Assembly: GCA_002989075.1 (NCBI GenBank)
Contig: PSQN01000014.1
Location: 806,001 to 870,000, forward strand
From: Arthonia radiata
Lineage: Eukaryota; Ascomycota; Arthoniomycetes; Arthoniales; Arthoniaceae
Direction: 5' to 3'
Length of the DNA stretch: 64,000 nucleotides
Every line of letters begins with the position of its first letter. Within the stretch, counting starts at the first letter, position 1. The position numbers and the translations under genes were made by a program. This document shows positions 46,313 to 56,938 of the stretch, piece by piece. The notes below the pieces were generated by a model. It was not told the DNA's origin. It saw nothing but the letters and a program-made list of their open reading frames with translations, and searched no databases.

Positions 46313-48198
46313 CTTCTTGAACCCTTCGACCAGCCTACTCAGTTCTGCTCAACGAACTGGAACGGAACGGTGGCTGGGGTGCTGTCAGAACTGTCAGAGT
46401 GGAAACGTCTCGTACGCTGCACGTCGTCGCGGTAATATAGGAGGTGTGGAATATGGTAGACGTGGTAGATAGATCGTGAGGTTGGTGGTGAGAGCTGGTG
46501 CTTGAATGGAGGCTGAACGTCAAAAGCAAGCGAGAGGAAGCTCTGTTGTGTACTTACTAGACTGAATTACCTAATGACGAAGCTACGAACGAGCTGTGTC
46601 TCCAATGTTATAATTGTGTGCAGCCTGATCCTACAAAAGTCGCGGTAGATGAATGCGCCAGCACCGCTGGGATTGGCGGGGCGTGCCGCAGAGTGGGGTG
46701 CGCGTCCGCTTTGGGGTGATGTCGGAGGTGGAGGGGGCCGATGCCGATGTCATTTTGCGTTTGTGTATATAAGAAGTATTCCGGTTAGTTTGACGGTGAT
46801 GCTGGACTTATGAAGCTGGAGTCAACGACCTGTGAGGTAGTGGTTCCTGGATCGAATTCACGAGGGTTAGAAGAGCTTTTGGTATTAGTCTGAGTTCGAG
46901 GGTTTGGATCTACAGGGCGCTTCTGTTCGAAGGGAGTGCTTGATAATCTACACGCTCGTGTATGTGCGGCTCAACGTAGATACCGCGCCTTCAAGTAGAG
47001 GAGCGACACTCGTCACGGACGAGCACATTTGTCGGCGGTGTCATCGGAGTCAGGGACACCTGTTGGCGTCATCGCGGGAATGTATATCAAACAGCGCATG
47101 CAAAGTAACAGCAATGGGGAAGGGGCATAGTTATACGGCTATGCATGCAGCTAACAGCAAATATCTGAGTGGTGACTGTGAGCTCGGAGCCGATGTATGC
47201 TCTTTCTGGGATGCTTTCCCTTGGTCGTCATGCCCGCGAATATGCCAGTGGGAAGGGTGGGGGAGTATGTGATGCTGCTTATCGTCTATCAAGCCATTGC
47301 AAGGCTGCTTCCGATCTGCGGAAGCCGTGTTCGTGAAAGCGTCTCAACGATCCGACCGGGCTCTGGACCGGGGTCCAGGTGGCGGATAGCAGAGCGAAGA
47401 ACGCCACGTTGCGAAGCTTCGTTGAGTGTATGTGTCTTTTCTCAGCACTATACTGTCGTGGACGTTGGATATGCCCAGTTCATTCTAAGCCTTGCGAAGG
47501 CTCGCTTGTGCTTTCCTATCTGCATAGATAGCGCTCGTCAGACGTGTATTAGCCCAGCAGGGCTCGGTCTTATGCATGGGATTGTCAGCTCTGACGACTG
47601 CGTCTTTCTGTTATCTGCTGATAGCGTGCTGGTGGTGGCGATCTGACTGCTGTATTGGAAGCACATGGTGAATAGATGGCGAGACTGGGCTTTGGTCTTG
47701 AGACATGATACCTAATGGACTGTGTAATAAGCATCCATCTTTTGCGCCGTGGCTGCAAGTCTCGAAACGTCTCCGCGACCCGGCGAGTGTGAGCTAGGTT
47801 CGAGAGACACGTACTGGATCTTCTCGCTTGCACCGGCAGCGTCCGCATATTAATGACTTTCATAGAGGGATCATTCGCTTCGTCGTTCCACCAAACCTTC
47901 AACTATGCACATGAGCTTCTTGCGCCAGTCGACAGCCGAGTCCACAATACATGTGCTTACCAACGCCAGTGTGCTCGTGGTGCGTATCAATGGACTTCTC
48001 CGTCACCTCGGCTGCACCAATGCTGCACGGAAAGCCGGATCTTCACAGAGAACATGATGGCCATCCACTATTTAAGCGGGGCTTCGTTCCCTCCATGGAA
48101 AGCCCTCGACTTGCTGACAGCCTTGACAAAGTTGCCCCACGAGTACGTTGAGTGCCAATTAAGGACTCTTCGTCTGCTGTACAAACGCCGCACTCACA
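46313..48198. other. Intergenic region
   Basis: About 1.9 kb. The left end carries the promoter of the small membrane protein. Open frames near 46904-47646 and 47853-48230 are short and have no domain or splice support. Nothing else was recognised. Confidence 0.5.
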
Positions 48199-48967
48199 AT
48201 GCGCTCATACCTTCTCAACCTCACTTTTGACAACAGCGATGTTGCGCAGCTGAACAACAACGGCTACAAGCTTTGCATTGCTTTTGCCATGAAATCTGGA
48301 TCGAACGAGGTTTACGATGTGATTGCCCATAACGAGAGTAAATTGACCTAATCTCATGACCCGACACAACCGCTAACATTATCTTAATCGTCAAACCGAA
48401 CGTTGCGGTGCCCTGGCAGGATGTATTCAGTATTGCTGCCACGGACAGCAAATACGGCAGCGGGGGTAAGCAGACTGATCTTCAGTGACCTTGATCGATG
48501 CTTATCAGATACCGCGACAGTGAAACTCACGGCTTCGACCAACCCAACGAGTATCATGTTCGGTCAGACATACAAGGTTCCTGTAAACTGGACCAATGGG
48601 ACGGTCAGTACCGATGACAACGTTCCGCCGGCCAGCTTTCGTTTCAGGAACGAGACGGAGGGCGCGGGTGCTATCGTGTACAAGAACGTCGACCGCACCC
48701 TTGCTCCGTTCTATGTCAGCAAGCTGTCTCCACTCGGTAAGGGACAGACTGAAACACTCACCCCAGTCCCCAAGTGCGCGGTTTGGTTCCAGAGTCAAGG
48801 TGAAGCTGGCAAGTAAGTCTTATATTTCACACAACTCCTCAAAGAGAGCTGTGATATGCTGACGTCCTACTAGGATCTCAGCAGACTTTCAGTCTGATCC
48901 CCAGATCTTCGACATGAGTGTGAACAAAACCGCCACTGCTGACTACGAGACAGCAAGCGGACAGTGA
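48199..48967 (+). CDS. Unrecognised protein, member B of a convergent paralog pair; splice acceptor missing
   Basis: Best model: exons 48199-48337, 48391-48465, 48509-48812 and 48874-48967, giving 203 residues. Exon 1 reads MRSYLLNLTFDNSDVAQLNN and VYDVIAHNE. Exon 2 holds KPNVAVPWQDVFSIAATDSK. Exon 3 holds LTASTNPTSIMFGQTYKVPV and KCAVWFQSQGEAGK. Introns 2 and 3 are canonical. Intron 1 has GTAAAT, a well-placed CGCTAAC branch site and correct phase, but the acceptor position reads TTAATCG instead of an AG. Using the next AG (GGCAG, 48420) would drop the segment conserved with the partner gene. Either the allele is damaged or splicing is unusual. No known domain; it resembles the gene at 49165-49923 in length, motif order and the first two intron phases. 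Confidence 0.5.
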
Positions 48968-49164
48968 GTTAGAAGCTTTCTGGGGATCTCTGGAAGGACG
49001 AGCAGTAACGAGCAGGGGTGGCATTGATCAAGCATGTGTTTTTGACGTGGATTGTCTTCCTGCAAGATGCTGTGTTTGTAGCCACGAGACTAACATGATT
49101 GATAGTCATGATGAGCTCTCTCTCATCTTTTGGATGCGGTCAGGCTGTAATAATCTCGAGCGAT

Positions 49165-49923
49165 TTAAAGCGATGCTTTTGGGGCGACTACGCTTGATGG
49201 ATTGCGCTTCACCCACTCGCCGGATTCCATGAAATCGATATCGGCATTGGGCTGATTTTGGTAGTGGAAGACGAAGCTACTAAAAGGGACTACATTTCTG
49301 TTGAAAGCTGTGCCTTCGCTCTGGTCGGAGAAAAAGACCATGAAGTCTCCCGTTGGTGCCAGCGTGTAATGTCCAGGATGTAGCGGTGCGAAGCCTAAGC
49401 TTGCAATGTAGCAAGGCACTTGTCCACTTCGCACATAGTTGACGAGTATTGCAGACGCTGGCGTGGCCGGCTGATAGTTGATCGTGTTCTTGAGTGCATC
49501 GTTGGACAGCTCTCGGACAGTGGACCAGTCAGCGGACAAGGCAAATATATCACCCATCGCGACGCGGGCGTTGCTTGTGTTTGCTGTGACAATGGCTTGC
49601 ACCACCACGTGAGTGTTAGTGTCGAATTAGTTCCATGTGCTGATGCTTACCTCCCTCGTCCACGCCATGTTTGCCAGCGGCCATGGCAAAAGTGTCAGTC
49701 CATGTGATTGTGTTGATAGGTGTTGGGGCTGCACAGAGTCAAAGACTTTTCCTGGAATAACCAAGAACCATTACGGACATTCTGCCCAGCTGATGACATC
49801 TCAGATGCTGTTGCTGCCATTACATTTCACGCCGAAAGCACAACGCAAGTTGATCTTAGTCTCGCGGAACTTGACGACCAATTTCTTGTCAATATTGACT
49901 GTGAGCCGGTGGCTGGCCATCAT
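49165..49923 (-). CDS. Unrecognised protein, member A of a convergent paralog pair
   Basis: Exons are 49923-49824, 49728-49651 and 49595-49165, giving 202 residues. Introns are GTAATG/GTGCAG (95 nt) and GTAAGC with CACTAAC branch and GCAAG acceptor (55 nt), both phase 1. The protein begins MMASHRLTVNIDKKLVVKFR, continues TWTDTFAMAAGKHGVDEG, AIVTANTSNARVAMGDIFAL, SADW, PCYIASLGFAPLHPGHYTL and FMVFFSDQSEG, and ends near VVAPKASL. It lacks a signal peptide and membrane segments and looks beta-rich. No family was recognised. It converges on its paralog with about 200 bp between the stops. Confidence 0.62.
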
Positions 49924-50257
49924 TGTCCTGCCCTCTGAGGTGTGGTCCGATGCATACTGCAATTATTAATTAGCATGAGGACCTATGCGTGCTATGGTAC
50001 ATTGCGTGGAGACAAGGAAGGGATGAATAAATTAGGGTTAGGGTAAAGATTCACCAGAGCAACGAATGTTTGGCCGACCAACCTTCGTCTCAACCACGCT
50101 TTCGTGCTCGCCATCTCTTTCATTGCAACCTCTTCCGTTCACAATTTCGAACCTGAAATACTGAGCGCTTTAGCCTCCTTCCAGAGCTTGCTCAACTTCC
50201 AGTCGTGAAGGATCGAACACCTACCCAGTCCATTACGTGCTGGCATTTGAGGACAAG
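49924..50257. promoter_or_regulatory. Divergent promoter of paralog A and EB1, with telobox
   Basis: This is a 330-bp spacer between divergent starts. It contains TTAGGGTTAGGG at 50032-50043, two telomere-type hexamers, about 215 bp upstream of the EB1 start. Such interstitial teloboxes can bind Tbf1-type factors; function here is inference. Confidence 0.4.
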
Positions 50258-51320
50258 ATGGGCGAGTCAAGGTATATAGTGGAGCTGCCTTTTCTGTTGC
50301 ATGACTGACTGTAATCAGACAAGAGCTCCTTAACTGGATGAATCAGCTCCTCGCCCTCAATCTCACCAAAGTCGAGCAATGCGGGACTGGGTATGTCCCA
50401 CACAACTCCGCTTCGACGAGACAGCTTGTCGCACGTCGAGCTATGGGATGAGGCACTGTGCTGATAGGTTTCTGCAGGGCCCCTCTTTGTCAAATATTTG
50501 ACAGCATCTACCGTAAATGCCTCACCCGAGCTCAGAGATACCAACACCTTACTCATACTATCTAGTGGACGTTCCGATGACGAAGGTGAAATTCAATGTC
50601 AATTCGGACTACATGTACATACAAAACTTCAAGGTTCTCCAGAGTACGTGGCTTTACACCTGTCCCATGGGCAGCTGTGGCAAATATCCCTCAGAACGCA
50701 TACTCTTGACTTTACGCTGACGCCTGGCTCCTTCAGACACCTTTGCGAAGCACAAGGTCGACCATCCCATCCCTGTCGAGGCTCTCATCAAATGCAAGAT
50801 GCAAGACAATCTGGAATTTCTCCAATTCACCAAACGCTTCTGGGACCAGAATTTCCCCGGGATGGAATACGATCCCGTCGGAAGGCGCAAAGCGTCGGGC
50901 GCTCCAGCAGCTGGTGGCGCGCCCAGCATGCGTGCCTCCACCACGGCAAGGTCAGCCCCAGCGGCTGCCAGGCGGCCCGTCACCTCCAACTCGGCGGCGT
51001 CTCGAGCGCCACGGGCAGGGAGTGCCACTGGCGGCAGCGTTGCACAGTCAGCGGCGCTTAAGCAGGAGAATGATACCCTGAAAGAGACCTTGGAGGCATT
51101 GGAGCGCGAAAGGGATTTCTACTTTAACAAACTGCGAGACATTGAGCTGCTCATGCAGGAGGTGGTGGAGAATAATCCAGGCATTGAGCAGGAAGAGAAC
51201 GGACTTGTGCCGCGGTGTCAACAAATACTATACAGCACGGAAGAGGGTTTCGAGATTCCTGAAGGTGAGGAAGGTGGTGCTGTTGCTGGGGACGCTGCAG
51301 CGGAAGAGGAGACCTTCTAG
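50258..51320 (+). CDS. bim1: EB1/Bim1/Mal3 microtubule plus-end-binding protein
   Basis: Five exons, 50258-50271, 50319-50390, 50478-50512, 50566-50643 and 50737-51320, give 260 residues with phase kept throughout. The calponin-homology domain covers about residues 1-105: RQELLNWMNQLLALNLTKVE, CGTGAPLCQIFDSIY, VPMTKVKFNVNSDYMYIQNF, KVLQNTFAKHKVDHPIPVEA and DNLEFLQFTKRFWDQNFPG. A Ser/Ala/Arg-rich linker follows. The coiled-coil and EB-homology region (LKQENDTLKETLEALERERD, FYFNKLRDIELLMQEV) leads to a PEGEEGG acidic tail. The protein tracks growing microtubule ends through its CH domain and recruits partners through the coiled coil. It ends EEETF rather than the animal EEY; a terminal aromatic is retained. 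It is a functional partner of the Tea1-TeaR polarity pathway. Confidence 0.95.
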
Positions 51321-52030
51321 AGATGTGTTCAGCTAGCGCAGCGCCGACACCGACACCGATGAAGCAACGAAGCAGACACGACAATGATGAAGATGGGGAG
51401 ACCAGTGGTCAGAAGAAGCAAGGGAGGCCTCGACCAAAGCTTGGAGCCATCAGGCTCTATTGTGGCAGGGGCGTGGATACACGTGCTGTGTGTTAGACGA
51501 GATACCAAACTTCAATACCCATATCGAGCATCAGCTGCTTGGAACAGACGCATCTTGCAACTACTGCAGCTGCAGGAGGAGCTTGAAGCCGACGAGGTGG
51601 TAGACCTGTGTGGCGGGTTCCCCCAATGGCTTGGCGCTAGCAACGTTACTCAGGAACCCTCCACGTGCGTGTCTTGCCTCGCCCGTTTTGACTGCTGCTC
51701 TTTCTTCCATATCTCTTATTGTCTGCCATTTGGTCCACGTTCCTCCAAATGGCAGCCTCATCCACCGCACGCAGGGTCTCAAGGCCACCGATGGAAGCCA
51801 ACCTTGGAAGGCAGTGCCCCGCCCCCAAGGATTGGCTGCGGCAGAACACCTCCCAACCAGGCATCTTCATTACGACTCGTCACGTTTCCTTTCCTTTTAG
51901 CCAGCCAAATGTCAGCTAAATGGTCCATCTTCGAACTCTGCTGATGTTCGCCACGTTCGGTATTGCCGCGCGTCCCTGTTTCTGTACGCAGTGGTGAGGC
52001 TTTCGTCCGATCTTGCTGCTAGCGTCCATT
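51321..52030. other. Intergenic region
   Basis: About 700 bp between the EB1 stop and the next start on the same strand. Open frames on both strands near 51384-51944 lack any recognisable feature. Confidence 0.5.
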
Positions 52031-53839
52031 ATGGTTCACCCGGAGAACCACTCTTCACGGGATTCGTTAAGACGCCTTGCTATTGACACTGGCGACTCAT
52101 CAAGGCATGATAGAAAAGGCGCGCCAAACGAGGATGAAGGAAGTTCGTCAATGTCGCCAGTGTCTACACACTCAAGGTTGAGCATAGATACCAGCGGTCT
52201 TCCCGATGAGGAGGAACCGCTCCTGACCCCACACCCAGCCCAGTCACGGTCTCAAATCACGCATCGAACGGACAGTACAAGGGATCCCCCACCAGAATAC
52301 TCTCCTAGGCCCACCAATGGTGATCAGCTGGCGCCGGATCAAGAGCCTCTTCGTCCTGAAGCGGCAACCAACTATGGAACGACACATAACCAGAATCCAT
52401 TCCAAAATCCAAGCTATTACTCCTTTCCCCACACTGCTCCAGTCACCCCTGCGGAGCCTGCCTTGAGCCGGTCAGATTTCTTCTCGGAAGATGGTAAGCC
52501 TCACAGGCGGAGAAAATGCTGTCGTGCCTGCTGTATCGGTCCTCGATGGCCGCCTCCGAGAAAGCACTTGTGGCTCGCCTTTGGGATCTTGATCATTGCG
52601 GCGCTGTTGGCCAGTGCGACATGGCAAGCGATTTCTCAGTACTATCAACGCCGCTCTCAAGACGCCGATCTTATCCCGTGGTATACGTGCCCCTCGGCTG
52701 ATGTTAAGCGTACTGAGCGTTTTGAATTCGCGAACCTGACGTCCTTCACGCTCCAGGAGCGTCTACGAAACGAGGCCTTCCTACCTGGTGATCTAGGGGG
52801 CAAAGTCAGAGTCGTTGGGAAAGCTCGTGGTCAGACATCCGCTGTCCGTGTCAGCATCGACATGCGATCCTCGTACCTCACCTTTCTGCAGCATGTTGAG
52901 TTTGAGCAAGGCGAGGACAGGCTCACCATTAACTCTCCAAACCCCACGCACGGCAAAGACCCATTCGGCGGCGAAGCACCATGTACAGCGATCAATATCG
53001 TGATATCCGTCGATCCAAGGCTCTCAGATCTGCTCGACATTGATGCGCCCCATTTCAGTGGTATTGAGATATCGCCTGATCTTGCACTGTCCTCCGATCG
53101 CTTCTTCCTCCATACCTCTGGGGGCGGTAGGATCGCACGGCGCGCAGGTGAAGCACGCTTCAACCCGAGGCATATCGATGTTGGCACTGTGGAAGGTGCA
53201 ATAGATGCTGAGCTTCCTATCGTCGAGCAGCTCTGGGTTGCTTCGGTCACCGGGCCCATACGATCACGTCTGACGTTTCCAATGGATACTTCGCTGGATG
53301 TACGAGGCCCTGCTCAGTACCACGTGAATACAGCTGGTGGTGATGTCCACGTCAGCTTTGATCATAATACCGGAGATTTGCCATCCCTTTACGGACAAGC
53401 CTCGACAGTCACTGGTCTACTGACCGGCGATTTCCCTCACATTGCAGAAACGAATCTAACTACAGTGTCTGGCAATATGAACATAGTGCTGGCTACTTAC
53501 GATCGCCACACCTCCGAGACCTCTACTATTTTCACCGATACCGTAATAGGTTTCACGGACTTGATTGTGGCTCAAGGTACGAACAAGGCAGACTCCGTCG
53601 GTAACATGCATTCGCGACATCACAGCATCGGCGGTGGCATGCGCATTCGTTATCCAGAGTTGTGGCAAGGCGTGGCGAAGGGACGCACCGTTCTCGGCGC
53701 AGTGGACATTGCCGGCCCAGGTGTGCGCGAGACATGGAGGGATGGTGCCAACTTCGATATTGTGAAGGGCGATGGCCAAAGCGTTATGGAAGTTGAGTCG
53801 GTCAGCGGGCTTTGCGAAGTACTACTAGCACCCGACTAG
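52031..53839 (+). CDS. Type II single-pass membrane protein with beta-rich ectodomain
   Basis: A single exon of 602 residues. The frame extends upstream only with TTG, so ATG 52031 (MVHPENHSSRDS) was chosen. The first 160 residues are Ser/Pro-rich and cytosolic, with PPEYSPRP (a PPxY motif, a possible Rsp5/NEDD4 ligand) and an acidic LPDEEEPLLTP. A cysteine/arginine cluster, RRRKCCRACC, precedes one membrane span near residues 183-205 (LWLAFGILIIAALLASATW). The remaining 390 residues alternate hydrophobic and polar residues with repeated Gly-Thr-Ser turns (HTSGGGRIARRAG, TVSGNMNIVLATY). This is reminiscent of DUF4097-type beta-helix adhesins, though membership is inference. The topology suggests a vacuolar or plasma-membrane protein. 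Function is unknown. Confidence 0.75.
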   Translation: MVHPENHSSRDSLRRLAIDTGDSSRHDRKGAPNEDEGSSSMSPVSTHSRLSIDTSGLPDEEEPLLTPHPAQSRSQITHRTDSTRDPPPEYSPRPTNGDQLAPDQEPLRPEAATNYGTTHNQNPFQNPSYYSFPHTAPVTPAEPALSRSDFFSEDGKPHRRRKCCRACCIGPRWPPPRKHLWLAFGILIIAALLASATWQAISQYYQRRSQDADLIPWYTCPSADVKRTERFEFANLTSFTLQERLRNEAFLPGDLGGKVRVVGKARGQTSAVRVSIDMRSSYLTFLQHVEFEQGEDRLTINSPNPTHGKDPFGGEAPCTAINIVISVDPRLSDLLDIDAPHFSGIEISPDLALSSDRFFLHTSGGGRIARRAGEARFNPRHIDVGTVEGAIDAELPIVEQLWVASVTGPIRSRLTFPMDTSLDVRGPAQYHVNTAGGDVHVSFDHNTGDLPSLYGQASTVTGLLTGDFPHIAETNLTTVSGNMNIVLATYDRHTSETSTIFTDTVIGFTDLIVAQGTNKADSVGNMHSRHHSIGGGMRIRYPELWQGVAKGRTVLGAVDIAGPGVRETWRDGANFDIVKGDGQSVMEVESVSGLCEVLLAPD

Positions 53840-54226
53840 TGGTGATGCGCTCTGGAACTTATGTCGCGTCTCCTAAACGTCGATACTACCAGCTTAAAAG
53901 GGCCGCAAAAGCGACAACAATCACGTCTGAATGCCGCCGCCGTTGGGTTGGCTGACGTGGGCGGCATTGATGATTGCCTGCTGGATTGGATGTCTTATTA
54001 GGCGTTCCAAACCGCCGATACGAATCTTCAACATTCCCATAGTGCATTGCGGCATGCCTCTATCGTGATGATATTGCGGAGGCTGTGTACAGCTCAGAAT
54101 TTACCTAACCTCAATGGAGTCGATTCGTAATTCATGTCGGCAAGGTATAAGACCTTTAAGGCTCCCTCTGAAACGTCACGAGCTTTTTACGTCGCCAGTA
54201 TGGAGCTTGACCGACCATTCAAAGCA
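53840..54226. other. Intergenic region
   Basis: About 390 bp of 3' flank. A plus frame starting at ATG 54134 overlaps the decayed minus-strand gene and is treated as its shadow. Confidence 0.45.
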
Positions 54227-54897
54227 TCATCGATCCTTGAACTTTGGTCCGGGAAGGACCAGATTCGCATCGACAGCTTCTCTGGGTGGCAAGAAATGAA
54301 ACGTGTCCTCCCAATGTCGAGGCCATTCCGTGGCCTTGCGAGGACTGGCATGCCTCTTTCCCAGGCGAACATGTGCCTTATACAAGACTTCGCCCAGATC
54401 CTCTATCTTATAGATCCGCCTATACGGTTCATCAGCAAAGACATCATGACCCGTGAATTGGAGACAACATACTCGAATAATATGCAAGTCGGCGTCTCCC
54501 ACTGCTCAACACCCCACTTCTCCGCAAGTCTATTGACCGACCACTTCCTCGGATGCCTAGGCATTTTACAATCCTTCCTTATCTTTCGAAGCCAGTAGTG
54601 TGCGCCCCATTCGAATAGGACAGGGTTGACACGTCTGCCGGCATACAGTTTTGTTCCACTGGTAGCGCCAGCTTTCATCGTGTATTCTGTCTCAACCTGT
54701 ACAAATCCTGACAGCCCAGAGCTTGGTATCGCGAAGCTCTTTAGTTCAGAGTAAACCTCTCCTGGCCTTGCCGTCTTCTTCGTGGGAGGCGGCTTGTGAA
54801 CGTAGTAGACTTTCTTTTCGCTTTCTTCGCTTGCTAAGGATGATGTAGAACGATCCCTGTGCAACTTCGGCCTATGGAACTTGGGAATGTGCATCAT
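54227..54897 (-). pseudogene. Decayed copy 1 of an unrecognised gene family
   Basis: The frame from ATG 54897 encodes 164 residues (MMHIPKFHRPKLHRDRSTSS; RRVNPVLFEWGAHYWLRKIR; ETPTCILFEYVVS) and stops at 54403. Homology to copy 2 then resumes in another frame down to 54227: VFADEPYRRIYK, then WPRHWEDTFHFLPP. I found no GT-AG intron that reconciles the two parts, so a frame break is the simplest reading. The family is unknown; the LFEY-containing core and the C-terminal W-x-R...FHF motif are what link the copies. Product, if any, would be cytosolic: no signal peptide or membrane span. Confidence 0.45.
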
Positions 54898-55489
54898 GCA
54901 AACGAGAGAGTTTCTACGCAGATAGCCGAAGAGTGTGCGAAGGTAGCCTGTGGCTTTGAAAGCGAGGAACTTCGCGGAGTCGGCAAAAGCTCTGGAAGGC
55001 TTCGGCCGCACGCGATTGATCAATCACTTTTGGAAATTACGAGCCAGGCGCACGCCATTATTGCGCAAGCTGTTCACTTATTGGCATATCGTCATACAGA
55101 AGTGAATGTAGTTGAAGACACTGTTCACATGTCCGAATCGAGGCTAGCGCGAAAGATGGGTCGCTCAATGGACCTCGAAGGCTACTCCTTTGAAACACCA
55201 CGTACCGGACACGAGGTCCGTGCATACAGCAACGATGGTGGAAGCTATGGTTGCTGAACGATAGCTAGCATCTATCGAAAATGGATACACTAAGGCGTGG
55301 CAACGTACGCCGATCTCCCCACGTCTCCCTGCGGACATCACAGCCACGCATTGGCACCCTCGTCACCGCAAAGCTTGAAATGAGCACATTCGATGCCTGG
55401 GGTCCAGTCATACACGAGCGCCAATACCTTTGCCCTGTTCGTGAGGCTCATGCCACTCCTAAGAACCATATTGGCGCACGCCGAACTTG
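54898..55489. other. Spacer between the two decayed copies
   Basis: About 590 bp. An open plus frame (54859-55257) is antisense to copy 1 over its first part and has no recognised domain. No other signal. Confidence 0.4.
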
Positions 55490-55986
55490 CTACGTGCCGG
55501 GATAAGGTATAATGAAGTGAAAGACTTTATCCTCGCGCGACCAGTGTATGGAACGATCCTTTTTTCTTCGCCCCCGTTTGACAACCGCCTGAACTTTCAT
55601 CCCAACCAACGGTCCTACACTTCTGTATGCCGGGTCAGCCGGTATTCTCAGAATCGCTAGCCACAGCGTCGCAACCTCCGTGAGGACAGATCATTTGGGG
55701 AAACATCGTACTCAAACAAGATCAGGTCTGGCTCCACCATCGAACCTATGCCCAGCAGCTTCTCAGCTTCTTCGAGGAAGCCTTTGTGACGGGGTTTTTC
55801 ATGTTCAAGATACCACCGCGCTGCCCTTTTGAACTGTTCTTCGCTCAGGTCTTCTCGACCCCACAGTTTCAACGCAGGTTTTGATCCTGCCTCCATTTCC
55901 CAAGCGATGTGGATGTTCCGCCATGCGAACGTGGGGCCTTCCGGGAGTTTATCGGAGAAGTCAACCTTTTTCACGACCTCGGACAT
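55490..55986 (-). pseudogene. Decayed copy 2 of the same unrecognised family
   Basis: The frame from ATG 55986 encodes 109 residues (MSEVVKKVDFSDKLPEGPTF; KRAARWYLEHEKPRHKGFLE; EPDLILFEYDVSPNDLSS) and stops at 55657. Protein-like sequence continues in another frame to 55490: TEVATLWLAILRIPADPAYR, then GMKVQAVVKRGRRKK and HWSREDKVFHFIIP. The change of frame occurs just after the LFEY motif, close to where copy 1 also changes frame. An unusual 31-nt GT-AG excision would restore phase here but not in copy 1, so I treat both as broken. Confidence 0.45.
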
Positions 55987-56938
55987 TGCTATACGATTGG
56001 AAACTGATCCGAATGAGACGAAATGGTCAATATCGCGTGTATCAATGTCACAAGGAAAGGAGGAAGCAACACTGTGGTGGCGAATGTCGGACTCAGAAGC
56101 ATCGCTTCGCAGCAGCATAGGCATCAGCCATTCACAACGACACGGAAGTCCAGTAGCAAGCTGTCCGATCCTCATATGACACAAATCGCGTCCTTTGTCA
56201 GCTTGGAGCGCTCGGGTGTCTTTGCGCGGGTTAGCGCAGTCCGTCAGACGGCCGCAGTCGCCCCATTTCCCGAATTTTGAATCTCGTACTGGAGCGATAT
56301 GCTTCGCCCCTGTGGTACGTTCTTATAGAAGCGCAAGGTGTTGGATATCTTTTACGACTCCGCATGTTCTTCTGACTTCGTTTTGATACGGAACATAGCC
56401 TCAAGCAAGTGCCTCTCCAAAGAGCCACACCTTGGCCCGCGTGGTATGCCTACGCCGTTGTGATAGAACCTGTCAGGAATATCTCGACAGAAAGGCCGTA
56501 ACGTGACAGCTAGACGCACATGCGAAGATGTTACTTGACTTCGCCAGCTACTTGCGCCGTGGTCCATCCACATGAGAACGAGGAAGAGAAGTGGACAGAG
56601 TGGTAAAGTTACAGCACAGGAAAGGGGCCAATTTCTGGACGCCTTTCCGAATCGGGCCAAGCCAACCGAAGCGGAACGTCAGGGCCATGCTTGTCCGTTC
56701 GCCAGAAGGAAGGAAGGGCGGCTTGGACAGCCACAGACGCAGAAATCACGACATTCAATGAAAGGATTCTGCAAGAATGCGAACGCCTCAAACACTTGGC
56801 TAGGATGTATCATTACAATCGCTCGTTTCAGTACGACCCACCCAGCCACATGGTGATGTTCATGCTTGAACCATAAGCGTACAGGCCGCGTCTATCTTAG
56901 AAACGCTACATGAACTTGCTGATTGACAAAACCAATCA
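55987..56938. other. Spacer beside the PKS remnant
   Basis: About 950 bp. A plus frame at 56691-56876 ends YDPPSHMVMFMLEP, faintly like the EPDLILFEYDV region of the neighbouring family. It may be a third, inverted fragment, but the similarity is too weak to annotate. Confidence 0.35.

Noticed and set aside
54134-54598. Plus-strand 154-codon frame from a true ATG
   Set aside because: It overlaps the minus-strand decayed copy 1, whose homology to copy 2 shows that strand carried the coding sequence.
54859-55257. Plus-strand frame with plausible composition
   Set aside because: Its first part is antisense to copy 1; no domain, splice signals or homolog could be recognised.
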